Shown here: positions 1 through 9,964 of the stretch, piece by piece
Layout of the letters: every line of letters begins with the position of its first letter
Position numbering within the stretch: the stretch's first letter is position 1
Origin: Perognathus longimembris pacificus
Lineage: Eukaryota > Chordata > Mammalia > Rodentia > Heteromyidae
Assembly: GCF_023159225.1 (NCBI RefSeq)
Contig: NC_063161.1
Span: 77,476,267-77,540,266, forward strand
Direction: 5' to 3'
DNA length: 64,000 bases
Notes under the pieces: generated by a model
What the model was told of the DNA's origin: nothing
The model's input: only the letters and a program-made list of their open reading frames with translations
The model's database searches: none
Program-made: the position numbers and the translations under genes

Positions 1-203
1 ATAAATACATTTCCCTGGGGAAAACATGCTAAATATGATACTCCCGTGAGTCACACAACAGCTGTGCTGGCACCATCAGTAAAGATGGAGCCAGATTACA
101 TTTCAGAATGGGCCATCCCAAGAAAAGCAGGAGCTGGTCACCTCCTGCTATCCTGATGAGACCTTCTGAGCTGCCCAGGAAAGCACAAAAGAACAAAAAG
201 CTC
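1..203. other. unique non-coding flank
   Basis: No repeat family, reading frame or RNA structure is recognisable. The sequence has ordinary mixed composition and ends in an A-rich stretch that became the target site of the next SINE. Confidence 0.5.
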
Positions 204-219
204 AAAAAAGCAAAGTCAG

Positions 220-418
220 GGGCTGGGGATATGGCCTAGTGGCAAGAGTGCCTACCTCATATACATGAGGCCCTGGGTTCGATTCCCCAGCACCACATAT
301 ACAAAAAATGGCCAGAAGTGGTGCTGTGGCTCAAGTGGCAGAGTGCTAGCCTTGAGCAAAAAGAAGCCAGGGACAGTGCTCAGGCCCTGAGTCCAAGAAC
401 CAGGACTGGCCAAAAAAA
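220..418 (+). mobile_element. IDL-Geo-type SINE (ID-headed dimer), AAAA subfamily
   Basis: A full-length ID/tRNA-Ala-derived head (A box TGGCCTAGTGG, B box GGTTCGATTCC) is joined to a second ID-like monomer and a poly-A tail. It is flanked by a perfect 16 bp TSD, AAAAAAGCAAAGTCAG, at 204-219 and 419-434. The right monomer has GAGCAAAAAGAAGCC, which marks the subfamily. The element landed immediately 5' of an older B1 fragment. Confidence 0.9.
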
Positions 419-434
419 AAAAAAGCAAAGTCAG

Positions 435-545
435 GAGCCAGTGGCTCACAGCTGTAATCCTAGCTACGCAGGAATCTGAAACCTGAGGATCACAGTTCAA
501 ACCCAGCTCAGGCAGGAAAAGTCTGAAAGAGAGAGAGAGAGAGAC
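435..545 (+). mobile_element. B1-like left monomer of a truncated B1-dID SINE plus (GA)n
   Basis: GTGGCTCACAGCTGTAATCC and a following AGCTAC...GAGGATCACAGTTCAAA block match the B1 half of the type 1 dimers in this window. The right ID half is missing, and the copy runs into GAAAGAGAGAGAGAGAGA at about 524-543. Confidence 0.75.
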
Positions 546-652
546 TCAATACAATTCTTGAGTTAATGGATAGAGGGGAAGATTGGCAGAGAAAGTTCTA
601 TAAAGAAAAATTATTAGATCTCCTTTTTGCTTTGATTGTTACTTTTTTTTTT

Positions 653-822
653 TTAACATGTGTGGTGCTGGGGCTTGAACTCAGGGCTTCAGTGCTGTCC
701 TTTAGCTTTTTTACTCAAGACTATTGCTCCATCACTTGAGCCACAGCACCACTTCAGGCTTTTTGCTGGTCAATTGGAGATAAGAGTCTCACAGAGACAT
801 TCCTGCCCAAGCAGGAATCTGT
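653..822 (-). mobile_element. B1-dID type 1 SINE, 5'-truncated
   Basis: Reading the minus strand gives the linker CTCCAATTGACCAGCAAAAAG and the right half with GTGGCTCAAGTGATGGAGC. The plus strand shows GTGCTGGGGCTTGAACTCAG, the right-end complement. Most of the B1 left half is absent. Confidence 0.8.
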
Positions 823-1929
823 TATGATTTTTAAGGATTAAGTCAAATCCAACACACTCCCCACCCACCCACTAGTACCATGGCCAAATGATAGGTGTAT
901 CAGGCTCATAAATGAGCTAATATTTTGCAAAGCCACTGTGTAAGATTTGGAGTGCTGTGGCCGGAGTTCAGTAGTCAGTACTCACATCTAAGCAGTCCTT
1001 CGAGTTGTGGCTCTCTCTTTGTACCCTGTGTGACAGTTAGGTGTGCCTGGGAAGAAGGAAGAAGCTTTCGAAAAAGAAAAAAAAATCCAACTCTAGATTT
1101 CTTTCTTCCACATGTCAGAAGGTCTTCAAAGATGGTTTTTGCTGTGTCATGTTCAATGAATCCAAAATTCAGGAGGCAGTAAAGGGAAAAGAGAGAGTCT
1201 ATTTCGTTTTGCCTTCCCCAAATGACAATTTAGTCTTGCATTTCCCTAACGTAATTAATAGGAGGCCACTCGTGTCACTGTAGAGGAAAGGCTTGCTATG
1301 CATTACCATATTTCCCTGCAGAGCCCCACAGAGGTGAGAATTTGAGAAGGAATGTTTAAATCACACGAATAGATTGCCTATTTTCTTAAACTACATTCTG
1401 AGGCTCCTCTCTCCCTCCCTGCTTCAGAAAGAACCAACAGGCAAAAGGTAGAAGAATATTATCTTCAGGCATTTCAAGAGTTTTAGGAAGATTAATCCAA
1501 TGTGGGTGCCACCTTCAAGTCTAAATCCTTTTAGACTTCAGCAAACAGCTACCCGTTTCTCCTGTTTACTAGCCTAAGACTTCCTCTGGCCGAAGGTGGT
1601 ATGGGGTCATTTTTGCAGGTGTTGTGCAATCAAGGAAGCGAGGCTGGGGTGCTAAGATGTTCACGATGGACCGAGTGTCCCCATAGCCCTGACTGAGTTC
1701 TGCTCTTTTGCATCAACTGCTTTTGAATCTCAAAAGTGCATCAGCCAACATATGTGCAGTGCAAATTTCACCAGGTGTGCACTGATGTCTAATAAAAAAT
1801 CTGAAATTAAATCCTTATATTCTTTGATAGCATCTTTCCAAAGCAAAATTACCTGCTCAGTGATCCAAATAGCACTCTTCCTACACAGAGAGAGAGAAGA
1901 AAAATGCCACACAGAGTAAGGACTACATT
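823..1929. other. unique non-coding sequence
   Basis: About 1.1 kb without a recognisable transposon. Small overlapping open frames near 925-1283 have no domain and no partner exons, so they are treated as chance. Nothing else was identified. Confidence 0.45.
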
Positions 1930-2422
1930 GAATGTGCTAAATATTATCTTTTCAGAGGCAGGTACTGAAGACTGTCTCTTTTAGTAGAATTAATTTAATT
2001 GAATCACGTCTACCAAGGAATTATTTAATTATATTGCCAGTTGGATAGGTGATATAATTATCATAAACTAACATCCCTCCCCCCTCAAAACAACATATTT
2101 CTTGGCTGGCGATGGGAAGAAATCAAGAGTGACAGCAATCCTCCCAGAGAAGATTTGAACTACCACAATTTATTACAAGGAGATAAAAAGCAAACACCCT
2201 GGCCATATTATTGCCATAATTGTCTGCAGTTTACTCCATCTTTTAAAATAAACGGATCATGAAACGTGAACACACGTTTCAGAACATACTTAGAAGGTTT
2301 TAGAGTGATTATGTGTAGAATGCTTGAGTTAATTGTAAATTGTTTTCCTTGCAAAGGAGAGGTGTAAAAGTATTAATTAGGAGTGATTTCGACAAGATTG
2401 GATGTCCAAGGACTCTGGCTTT
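1930..2422. promoter_or_regulatory. candidate conserved non-coding element, ATTA-rich, with perfect inverted repeat
   Basis: This repeat-free stretch is dense in TAATT/ATTA cores (for example ATTAATTTAATT near 1990, TTATTTAATTATAT near 2021, and TTAATTAGG near 2375). It contains the perfect 8 bp inverted repeat GAAACGTG-AACA-CACGTTTC at 2261-2280. Such homeodomain-core clustering in SINE-free DNA is typical of developmental enhancers. Conservation cannot be tested here, so the call is inference. Confidence 0.3.
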
Positions 2423-2438
2423 AAGAGAATTCAGCAAA

Positions 2439-2580
2439 CAACTGTGCAACTCAGGGAGAGAGGGAAAAGGGGAGGGGGGAGGTGGGGAAAAAGGAGGGAG
2501 GAGGTAACAAGTTGGATAACTGCCTTACATATGAAACTGTAACCCCTCTGTACTTCACTTTGACAATAAAGGGGGAAATA
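2439..2580 (+). mobile_element. 5'-truncated young LINE-1 tail
   Basis: A 142 bp insertion is flanked by a perfect 16 bp TSD, AAGAGAATTCAGCAAA, at 2423-2438 and 2581-2596. It ends ATGAAACTGTAACCCCTCTG...GACAATAAAGGGGGAAAT. The same terminal motif recurs at 30.7 kb and, inverted, at 50.4 kb. Terminal 3' fragments with long TSDs and an A-rich end are the signature of LINE target-primed insertion. Its G-rich purine 5' part resembles an L1 3' UTR. Confidence 0.75.
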
Positions 2581-2655
2581 AAGAGAATTCAGCAAAGGAG
2601 CCCGTGTGCTTTAGTGGGCTGGGACTTGGGAAGGGGGGGATACTATTGTGTTTTT

Positions 2656-2660
<5 letters not shown>

Positions 2661-2744
<84 letters not shown>
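2661..2744 (+). repeat. (CT)42 perfect microsatellite
   Basis: 84 bp of uninterrupted CT follow a short T-rich lead-in. The mirror-symmetric homopurine/homopyrimidine tract could form H-DNA. Open frames reading it as Ser-Leu or Glu-Arg repeats are artefacts. Confidence 0.97.
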
Positions 2745-2747
<3 letters not shown>

Positions 2748-3849
2748 CTGAGCGCTTAGTGACATTTTGTTCTGTGCTAATCCCCGGAGCAGACACACAT
2801 TCACAGATCTGATATTTTGATAAAAATACAAGTGGCTCAAGTTGTAACATGAAGCTCTTCTCCCTTAGCTCCAGGTGGCAAAGACAAAAGCTGGACGGTG
2901 CCTTGTGGCCCCAGGGAACCACAGACAGAGGACAAGAGCAGCGGCCACTGCACCAGCTGTCTCTTAGAACTTTAGCAGCCTTGGCATCAAATCAAATTCC
3001 AACTCCCTACTCTATTCTGAATCTTTTGCACCAACGGGCCCTTGTTCTCAGCAGCCGAAATAATTTATTGGTTTCCACTGTTCTCCTTGGCTGAATCTGC
3101 AAGCACACCAGCTCTCCACTCTCTTTTGGGGCATGGACACTCCATAATTCAGCTAGGCCCGCTTCCTTCTTCCCTTCCTCGACTCTTGATCCTTTCTGCC
3201 GAAGCAGAAGGAGAATCACAAGCACCTAGACGCTACCCTTGAGAGCAGTTCATGCTACAAAGAATGGGGAATGAAATTTTACCACTTTTCTGCTTCTTGG
3301 TAGTAATAAGCTTCATGTCTCTCTTGCATAGATAACAAGCCAGCTTCCCAAGGCAGCAGACATCACTCCCTTCCTGCTGGTCAACACTGCAAGTCTGTGC
3401 TTTGACACTCACAGATATGACTATTAATTGTGTTTGTTCCCAGAGCATCCTCTGACCTTCTCTATGCTTTGTGTTAACAGGAGAATTAGTGCCGTTCTTT
3501 TGAAGAAAGCAAAGCAAATCCATTCTGGTAGAGCTTCTGAGCTAAGTTAAAAATGGGGTCTACGTGTCTGGGTAAATGGGTCAGGCAGTCAAATTCAGAC
3601 TGTCATCTTTCCTGAGGCGTCTTCCTCAGAAAGCCAGGGAGAAATATGCAAGACCAATTAACCCCTCCAGCGGTTAGGAAATACTCCCGCTGCCACCGAT
3701 AAAATGACATGATCACTCAGAAGTAAAAGATGAATCGTTTCAAATGGGATTCTGCTGGGCTCCATGGAGTGTGTGCTTGTGTATGTGTCCATCAGGCCAT
3801 ACATTTCACTGAGATATTCCTAGGAGCTATGAGAACTCAAAGGAGCTTG
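2745..3849. other. unique non-coding sequence
   Basis: About 1.1 kb with no recognisable transposon, RNA or coding homology. Short open frames on both strands (such as 2849-3094 and 3233-3523) have no recognisable domain. Confidence 0.45.
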
Positions 3850-4060
3850 TGCCAGGTGTGGATAGTGCACATCTGTGATTCCAGCTACATTAGAGGCATC
3901 GGTAGGAGGACTGTGGTCGAAGGCCGGTCTCAGACAAAGCCAAGAGACCCTATGGGGAAAATAACTAAAACAATAAAAGGGATAGGGATATGGCTCAAAT
4001 GATACAGTTCTTGCTTAGTAAGTGTGAGGCCCTGCATCAAACCTCAGTACTTTTAAAAAA
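3850..4060 (+). mobile_element. B1-dID type 2 SINE
   Basis: A B1-like left half (CCAGGTGTGGATAGTGCACA, then GATTCCAGCTAC) is followed by the linker AAAATAACTAAAACAATAAA and an ID half with GGCTCAAATGATACAG and GCCCTGCATCAAACCTCAG, then A9. It is clearly older than the IDL-Geo copies, with many substitutions. Confidence 0.8.
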
Positions 4061-4304
4061 AAATGGAATCATGTGGCCAGGTATGATAGCTGACCAGTAA
4101 GTGGTCCTCTTTACAGCCCCCACACTTAGGGGAGCAAGTAAGTGAAATATAACTACAGACACTCAACACACAGCCAGCAGATTGCATGTCAGAGAGCTTT
4201 GAAAGTGCTGCATCCTTCCAGTCCAGCTGAGAGAATGCACAGCAGGTGTCTGCAGCCTTTACCTCTCATAACTTAGCTCAGTGCTTTGTCTAATCACTTT
4301 CTTT

Positions 4305-4525
4305 TTGAGTATGACAGCCCTGGGGCTTGAACTGGAGCCCTGGGCATTTTTTTTTTCACTCAAAAGCTAGCATTCTACCACAGAACCACAGTTCCACTTC
4401 CATCATTTTGGTGGTTAATTAGAGAAAAGAGTCTCACAGACTTTCCCACCTAGGGAAACTGTAATCCTCATATCTCAGCCTTCTGAGTAGCTAGGATTAC
4501 AGGCATGAGCTACCAGGCTTAGTCT
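4305..4525 (-). mobile_element. B1-dID type 1 SINE
   Basis: The complement order is right-end ID (CTGGGGCTTGAACTGGAGCC), linker (GGTTAATTAGAGAAAAGAG), then B1 head ending AGGATTACAGGCATGAGC. It contains a T10 expansion in the ID half. Confidence 0.85.
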
Positions 4526-4542
4526 GACTTCTTTTAAGGTGT

Positions 4543-4617
4543 GATACATACTAGGGATTGAACTCAGATCCTCAACCCTTGTTAAGCAAGCACTTGACCA
4601 CACCCCTAGCCCTTTTG
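4543..4617 (-). mobile_element. ID monomer (tRNA-Ala-derived)
   Basis: The minus strand reads AAAAGGGCTAGGGGTGTGG, then TCAAGTGCTTGCTTAACAAG and GAGTTCAATCCCTAG, a degenerate single ID unit of the type 2 kind. It may be the right half of a broken dimer next to the type 1 copy. Confidence 0.65.
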
Positions 4618-5258
4618 GCTTTTAGAATATCCACTGTCTATGCTTCTGAGGAGACCATAATTGAGGAAGGCATGGAATACTCAGGATGCAAATTCAGTAT
4701 TCTAAAATGACTCAAACTTATCTATACAGCATGTAAGTAGGCCTGAGTATCCCCAACTTGAAACTGCATGGGGTGGGCTACATACCCGTCACATTAATTC
4801 TGCCCACCCAAACTGGATCTGACTTCACGCTCTTCTCCTCAGATACTGAGCATGCTCCATCCCATTTTCCCATAATGACGCCCAACTTCCATTAATGACA
4901 TTCAGTCCAACGAATCTAAAATGTTCACTTGTCACTTAAATGAAGCACATTACATGCCCCTGTTGGCTTGGGAAGATTACCGTCATTTTTTGCTTTGCCC
5001 TTTGGGCACCATTGCTTTGTAGGGGAAGGCAGATTTTCACAAAATTCAGGGTAGAGAAACAGCAGAGCCCACAATGGCTTAAACGCAACGATGACATGGG
5101 ACAGATGGAGGCTTGTCTATATCAGCTGAGCTGTGTAGTATGCTTATGGAAATTTAACATTTTTGTTTCTGAAATTTCTTTTGATTTAAAAAATATTTTT
5201 TAAACTCTGGCTAAAACCTATACTAAATTTTCAAGTAAGGTGTGCTTACTGTAATTCA
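4618..5258. other. unique non-coding sequence
   Basis: No transposon or gene is recognised. The open frame at 4940-5203 has no recognisable domain. Confidence 0.4.
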
Positions 5259-5259
5259 T

Positions 5260-5370
5260 TTTGCAGGTAGTCTCATGCTTTTGCCAGAATCAACCTCAGA
5301 CCGTAATCTTCCTACCTTGGCCTCCCAATTAGTTTGGAATTACAAGTATACACTACATCACCCAATACTA
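5260..5370 (-). mobile_element. degenerate B1 monomer
   Basis: CTTGGCCTCCCAATTAGTTTG followed by GAATTACAAGTATACACTAC is the complement of a B1 5' half. It is heavily diverged and has no ID half. Confidence 0.6.
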
Positions 5371-5399
5371 GTAATGCTGTTTAACTGTTTGGGCAAAAT

Positions 5400-5735
5400 A
5401 ATATGTTGGTATTAATGTTAGAAGATGTTGGCAGGGAGCTCAGAGAATGTCAGGGCAGCAAGACCACTCTCTATAGCACTATAATCGTGGGTGCAATGTA
5501 TGTTATTATACTGTTGTCAAAAGCCCTAAGATGTCCACTACTCAGGGTCAATGTTACTATTAACTGTGGACTCTGCGTGCTAATGATGTGGGGGAGGTGT
5601 TCCCCTATTGTACCATTCCAGTGAGGGATCTTAATAACAGGGGACACAGTGCATGTGCTTGTAAACCTCTCTGTGCTTTCTGCCCAATTTTGCTACAGAT
5701 CTAAAATTACTCTAAAACACAGTCTATTAAAAACA
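5400..5735 (+). mobile_element. ancient L1M 3' end
   Basis: The block matches, from memory, the mammalian-wide L1M 3' UTR: a variable number of unit blocks ending in CTGTGCTTTCTGCCCAATTT, a CTAAAATTACTCTAAAA block and AGTCTATTAAAAACAAAAAC. It is old and shared across mammals. It sits directly before the multi-B1 composite. Confidence 0.75.
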
Positions 5736-5746
5736 AAAACAACAAA

Positions 5747-6185
5747 ACAGGCCAAGCACCAGTGGCTTCTACTTGGGAGGTTGAGATAAGAAGGATGATG
5801 GTCCAAGGCCAGCCTGAGAATGCACAGAGCTGAGACCCCTTTTTAACCAAAGCTGTGGCCAGGCACCTGTCACCCCAGACACATGCGAAGCTGAGGCAGG
5901 GAGGATGTGGTTCCAGGCTAGCCCAGGCACAAAAGTTCACAAGACTACTCCTCCTCAGAAGAAACTGAGCATAGTGGCTCTTGCCTGTCATCCCAGCTAT
6001 GGCAAAAGGTGTTAAAAATAGGCAGATCATGGTTCAAGCTCAGGGCTTAGGCAAAAAAGTAAGACCCAACCCATCTCGAAAATAACTAATTAGAAAAGGG
6101 CTAGAGCTATGGTTCAAGTGGTAGAGGATGTACCTAGCAAGTGTAAGGCTCTGAGTTCAAATCCCAGCACTTCCGCTCATACATG
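5747..6185 (+). mobile_element. multi-B1 composite SINE (B1-B1-B1-ID)
   Basis: Three B1-like units start near 5747 (GCCAAGCACCAGTGGC), 5857 (GTGGCCAGGCACCTGTCACC) and 5966 (GAGCATAGTGGCTCTTGCC). The last is followed by the type 2 linker AAAATAACTAATTAGAAAAG and an ID half (GGTTCAAGTGGTAGAGGATG; CCTAGCAAGTGTAAGGCTC). The junction ACCCCTTTTTAACCAAAGCTG recurs in the composites at 12.6 and 32.8 kb, which suggests one ancestral multimer and not independent insertions. Confidence 0.7.
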
Positions 6186-6740
6186 CAACATTCCAGCACA
6201 TATGCTTTATGAACTAAGATCAACTTAAGATTGTTTTAATTGCTGATAGCATAAGGTTAGAGTGTATTTTTGTTGTATTTAAAGTGTGGCGGGGGGAAGA
6301 GGGGAATTATGGACCCCCCTAAAAGCAGGAAACCTTAGGCATACATCTAAAAATAACACCAATGTCTCTCTTTTTTTATTTTAATTATTTAAACACTCCT
6401 GGTGAGCTGCCTGAGAGCCAAGATGAGAATGTTCTCTGAGTCTCTTGTGCAGCCCCTGACACTTGCCTCATTGCTTTATTTAAAGCAGACATCAGGCAAG
6501 GGAGGGATGTGGGAAACTGAGGGCCAGAAGGGATTTGGCAACACTGTCAAATCTACCTACTATTGTCAGCAAGAATCTAGCTTCCTACACAGCCATGGGT
6601 ACAGAAAAACACCCCAAACTTGGATCTCCCTCCTGGCTTCTTTGTAGAGCTGGGGAAGTTGGGAACAAAGTTTCTCCTTATGTTGAAGGCAGGGCTCCCT
6701 TCTGATTTGATTGGCACAGATTAGAAAACAGCTTCTCTGA
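6186..6740. other. unique non-coding sequence
   Basis: No repeat or gene is recognised. A purine-rich patch (GGCGGGGGGAAGAGGGG) lies near 6288-6304. Confidence 0.4.
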
Positions 6741-6970
6741 GCCAGCTGCCTGTGGTTCACACCAGTAATGCCAGCCATTCAGGAGGCTGAGACCTGGAAG
6801 CTCACTGTTAAAAGGCAGCCCTGCCTAAAAGTCTGAGAGACTTCATCTCCAATCAGCTAGCAACATGCCAGACTGGAGGCATGGTGGTAGAGCACCAGCT
6901 GTGAGCAAAAAATCCAAGCAAGAATGTGTGGGCTGAGTACCATCCAAGCCCCAATACTAACAAAAAGCAA
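6741..6970 (+). mobile_element. B1-dID type 1 SINE
   Basis: The left half carries CTGTGGTTCACACCAGTAATG. The linker TCTCCAATCAGCTAGCAAC and a degenerate ID half (GGCATGGTGGTAGAGCACC) follow. It ends in an A-rich stretch that leads into the GGAA/GGGA tract. Confidence 0.75.
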
Positions 6971-6979
6971 AAACTGAAA

Positions 6980-7036
6980 AGGGAAAGAAGGAAGGAAAGA
7001 GGGAAGGCAGGCAGGTAGGGAGGGAGGGAGGGTGGA
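6980..7036 (+). repeat. (GGAA/GGGA)n purine microsatellite
   Basis: AAGGAAGGAAAGAGGGAAGG followed by GGTAGGGAGGGAGGGAGGGTGG. It probably arose from the A-rich tail of the preceding SINE. Confidence 0.9.
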
Positions 7037-7440
7037 AAAGGTCAATCTCTGGATAAGCCTCGCGATATTGAGAAAATGACTTCAATCATTAAAGAGATAA
7101 TGCTTTATGATTCAACAAGATGCCTTCACCCAAGACTCACAAAGCCAAACACAGTGGATGATGGTAGATGTCACAGGACTGGCTTTCCAGTGGAAAGGAA
7201 ATGCTGGACTCTCCACTTTGCTCTAGTTGTGTTTTGCTTTGTAAAGATCCATTAAGCTGCAACCCTTGTGATGAGGGAATCCACTGTATATGAGCTACAT
7301 CTCATTAAGTGGTGCGTTTTATATCATCCTGATTGCTCCCTTTCTCTCTTCACACTCTATGAAAAATGTCCAACATACAGAAATGTCATGGGGAAGAGAA
7401 GTGAAGTACTGCAGATTCCCACAACCCAAGTTTTACTTCA
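7037..7440. other. unique non-coding sequence
   Basis: 400 bp with nothing recognised. Confidence 0.4.
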
Positions 7441-7640
7441 TTGTTTTCTCTGACTAATCTTCCTTCTCTCCTTCCTCCTCCCTTCCCTACTACCTCCTTC
7501 CTTTTTCTTTCCTTCTTCCCTCCTTTCTTCCTTCCTCCCTCTCCTTCCCTTCCCTCTCCTCTTCCTTTTTTTTCCCCTCTTTTTTTCTTATTCCCTCCCT
7601 TTTTCCCTCTGGCCCTTTCTCCCTTTTCCTTTCTGAAGAT
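7441..7640 (+). repeat. polypyrimidine (CT/CCTT) low-complexity tract
   Basis: About 200 bp almost free of purines, built from CCTTC, CCCTCC and TTTTTT blocks. The 129-codon open frame over it is a composition artefact. Confidence 0.9.
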
Positions 7641-7669
7641 AGAAATAAAGCCCTCAATACATCTTTTTT

Positions 7670-8000
7670 TTTTTCTGATTATATCGTTTACCTCCGTACA
7701 GAAGCAACCGCAATCCTGCTTGGATTATTTTCCATTCTCTTTCATGCTTTTGTTCTCTTCCAACATATATGTTTTATGTAACCATAAAAGGCATATTGTG
7801 TTGTTTTGCTGGTGTTTAAACTTTATATAAATGCTATCTTATAGTCTGTATCACTCGGCAACTTGCCTTCTCAGGCAGGAGATTTTTATTTCAAGGTTTA
7901 CCCTTATGGACAATAATATTTTAACCACAATATGGAACTACATTGTGTGAGCATAGTGCAATTTATTTAAATATTCTCCTATAGCCAGGCATTTAGGCAG
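7670..8000. mobile_element. ancient LINE-1 (L1M) fragment
   Basis: TTTAAACTTTATATAAATGC, then CTTATAGTCTGTATCACTC and ATTTATTTAAATATTCTCC resemble a block widespread in old mammalian L1 3' regions. It is highly diverged and the strand is not assigned. Confidence 0.5.
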
Positions 8001-9437
8001 AGTGGCAAAGATTGCGGGGTGCTTCCCTAATGTCTTCTCCTCTCCTTCATAACAAAACCCTCACATTTATTTAGAACAGCAATGCACCCAGTTGAAAAGA
8101 CTACATTTCTCTCCCTTTCTTTCTCCCACGTGGGCCTATATCCATGTTGTAGGCACTGCAAAATAAGCAGATCAAAGTGAAGACTGCTTTAGAGAGAGGC
8201 ATGCCATTTGTTTTTGCTCTTCCTCCCTTTCCTTCTTGTCCTTCCTTTCCCTCTTGCTTAGAATGTGGATTCAATAGCTGCACCCTCCGCTGCCATATTA
8301 CATCCTGTGGTGAAACAGAGGATAGAGGCTGCCTGCTAAGTGCCACAAGGCCAGACGGCTGAAGAGAAGGTTCCTGGTGGCTCTGTGATACTTTTTCCCA
8401 GCTATGGATCTTTAAGGGTTTTTGTTTGGTTGGTTTGGGTTTAATTGTGAAACAACAAACTCTTGTAGAGACTGATCCCTATTACTAGCAAATGAACATT
8501 ACATTATCACACTAAGTTGTAACATTTGGGGTTCCAACAAGCAATCATGGAATGAATATTTCTCCATTACTACCCACAGGTGTCAGAGATTACACAGAAT
8601 AATGTGGCACAGGAATAAACACCTATTTTGGGTGTGTTGCAGTTCCTCATGGAGAACTGCTGGCGTTCTGGTCATTTCTTTGGTGATTCAGATGACAGAG
8701 GCGCTTCCACTATTCACCAGAAGTTCCTCCCCTCCATAAAGAGTTGTTGTTAAGCAATGCCCCTTGTGGTGGCCCTTGTTGGTAGGTAGGCTCAGGATGG
8801 GGACTGGTAGCCAAAGGAACCACTGGAATCAGAAGGTTGAAACTTCCAACCTCATTTCCCCCACTGCTCTCTGGGGAGGGGAGATGTACTGAGGAGATTA
8901 GCTGACCAATGGCCAATGGTTGGGCCATCTGCAGAAGATACCCATTAAGTTTAGGCTCAGAGAGCTTGCTATTGAGCACAGAGGAAGGCTGGGACAGTGG
9001 TGTTTCTAGAGAAAGTGTGGGTGCTCCCACATCTCAACCTGGCATGTCCCATCTGGCTGTCCCCTGAGAGGTGCCTTTATATGAAACCAGTCACGGCAAA
9101 TGAATCACTCCCCTGTGTTCTGGGCATTGCTCTAGGGTGGTATTGAACCTGAGGATGCCTGACCCAAAGTCAGCCAGTTAGGTGACAGCCTGCCTCATAT
9201 CTAAAGCAAGGGAAGCTGGTGATCCAGCCCTATTCCTGCCCTGTGGGGTCCTTGATGATTGCAGGCAGTAACCGCACTTCATATGTGGCAGGTTGGGGGA
9301 ATTGAAAAAGAGTTCCAGGCATTTGGTGGAAATACTCCAGCCCTAGAGGCAGCCTCCGGGACAGAGGGGGTTAAACAAGTCACACCATGGTAGAATTTTT
9401 ACACAATACTGCTGATTTTTTTTTAAAGTTCCTATTA
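8001..9437. other. unique non-coding sequence
   Basis: 1.4 kb without recognisable SINEs. Opposed small open frames (8101-8362, 8710-9030) have no domain. Part of it (8400-8700, AT-rich with unbroken non-repetitive sequence) could be conserved, but nothing decisive is visible. Confidence 0.4.
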
Positions 9438-9505
9438 TTTTCTGGGTGTGGTAGCTCACCCCTGTAAGTCCTGATTGTTTGAGAGCCAAAGATAAAAAGG
9501 CTAGA
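9438..9505 (+). mobile_element. B1 fragment
   Basis: TCTGGGTGTGGTAGCTCACC plus CCTGTAAGTCCTGA matches the B1 5' end only. Confidence 0.6.
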
Positions 9506-9689
9506 AGTATGATTACTTGTTTTCCACCAGGATGATTTTACTTGCTTCTTTCGGTGTGTTTGTTCATGTCAAGAACAAGGAAAAGCATGCAGCAATGAGT
9601 ACTTGGGAGTGAGGGGGTGCATGAGCCCCTCCTGGGGTTCTGAGTCCTTTGAGGACAGGGTAGCATCTTCCTACTTAAGATCAGACCTT

Positions 9690-9910
9690 GCAGCTAGCAC
9701 CAGTGGCTCATGCCTATAATCCTGGCTATTCAGAAAGCTGAAATCTGAGGATCATGGTTCAAAGCCAGCCTGGGCAGGAAAGTCCATGAGATCCTTATCT
9801 CCAATGAACTACCAAAACACCAGAAGTGGAGCTGTGGCTCAAGTGCTAAAGTACCAGTCTTGAACAAAAAATGCTCAGTTATGATGCCCAGGTCTTGAGT
9901 TCAAGCCCCA

Positions 9911-9912
<2 letters not shown>
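9690..9912 (+). mobile_element. B1-dID type 1 SINE with (AC)n tail
   Basis: A complete dimer: B1 head (GCACCAGTGGCTCATGCC), linker TCTCCAATGAACTACCAAAA, ID half GAGCTGTGGCTCAAGTGC, and end GAGTTCAAGCCCCAGGAC. The 3' end passes directly into a CA microsatellite. Confidence 0.9.

Positions 9913-9960
<48 letters not shown>
9913..9960 (+). repeat. (AC)24
   Basis: A perfect dinucleotide array that directly continues the SINE 3' end. Confidence 0.97.

Positions 9961-9964
<4 letters not shown>

Noticed and set aside
2482..2922. Ser/Leu and Arg/Glu repeat frames
   Set aside because: They are translations of the (CT)42 microsatellite.
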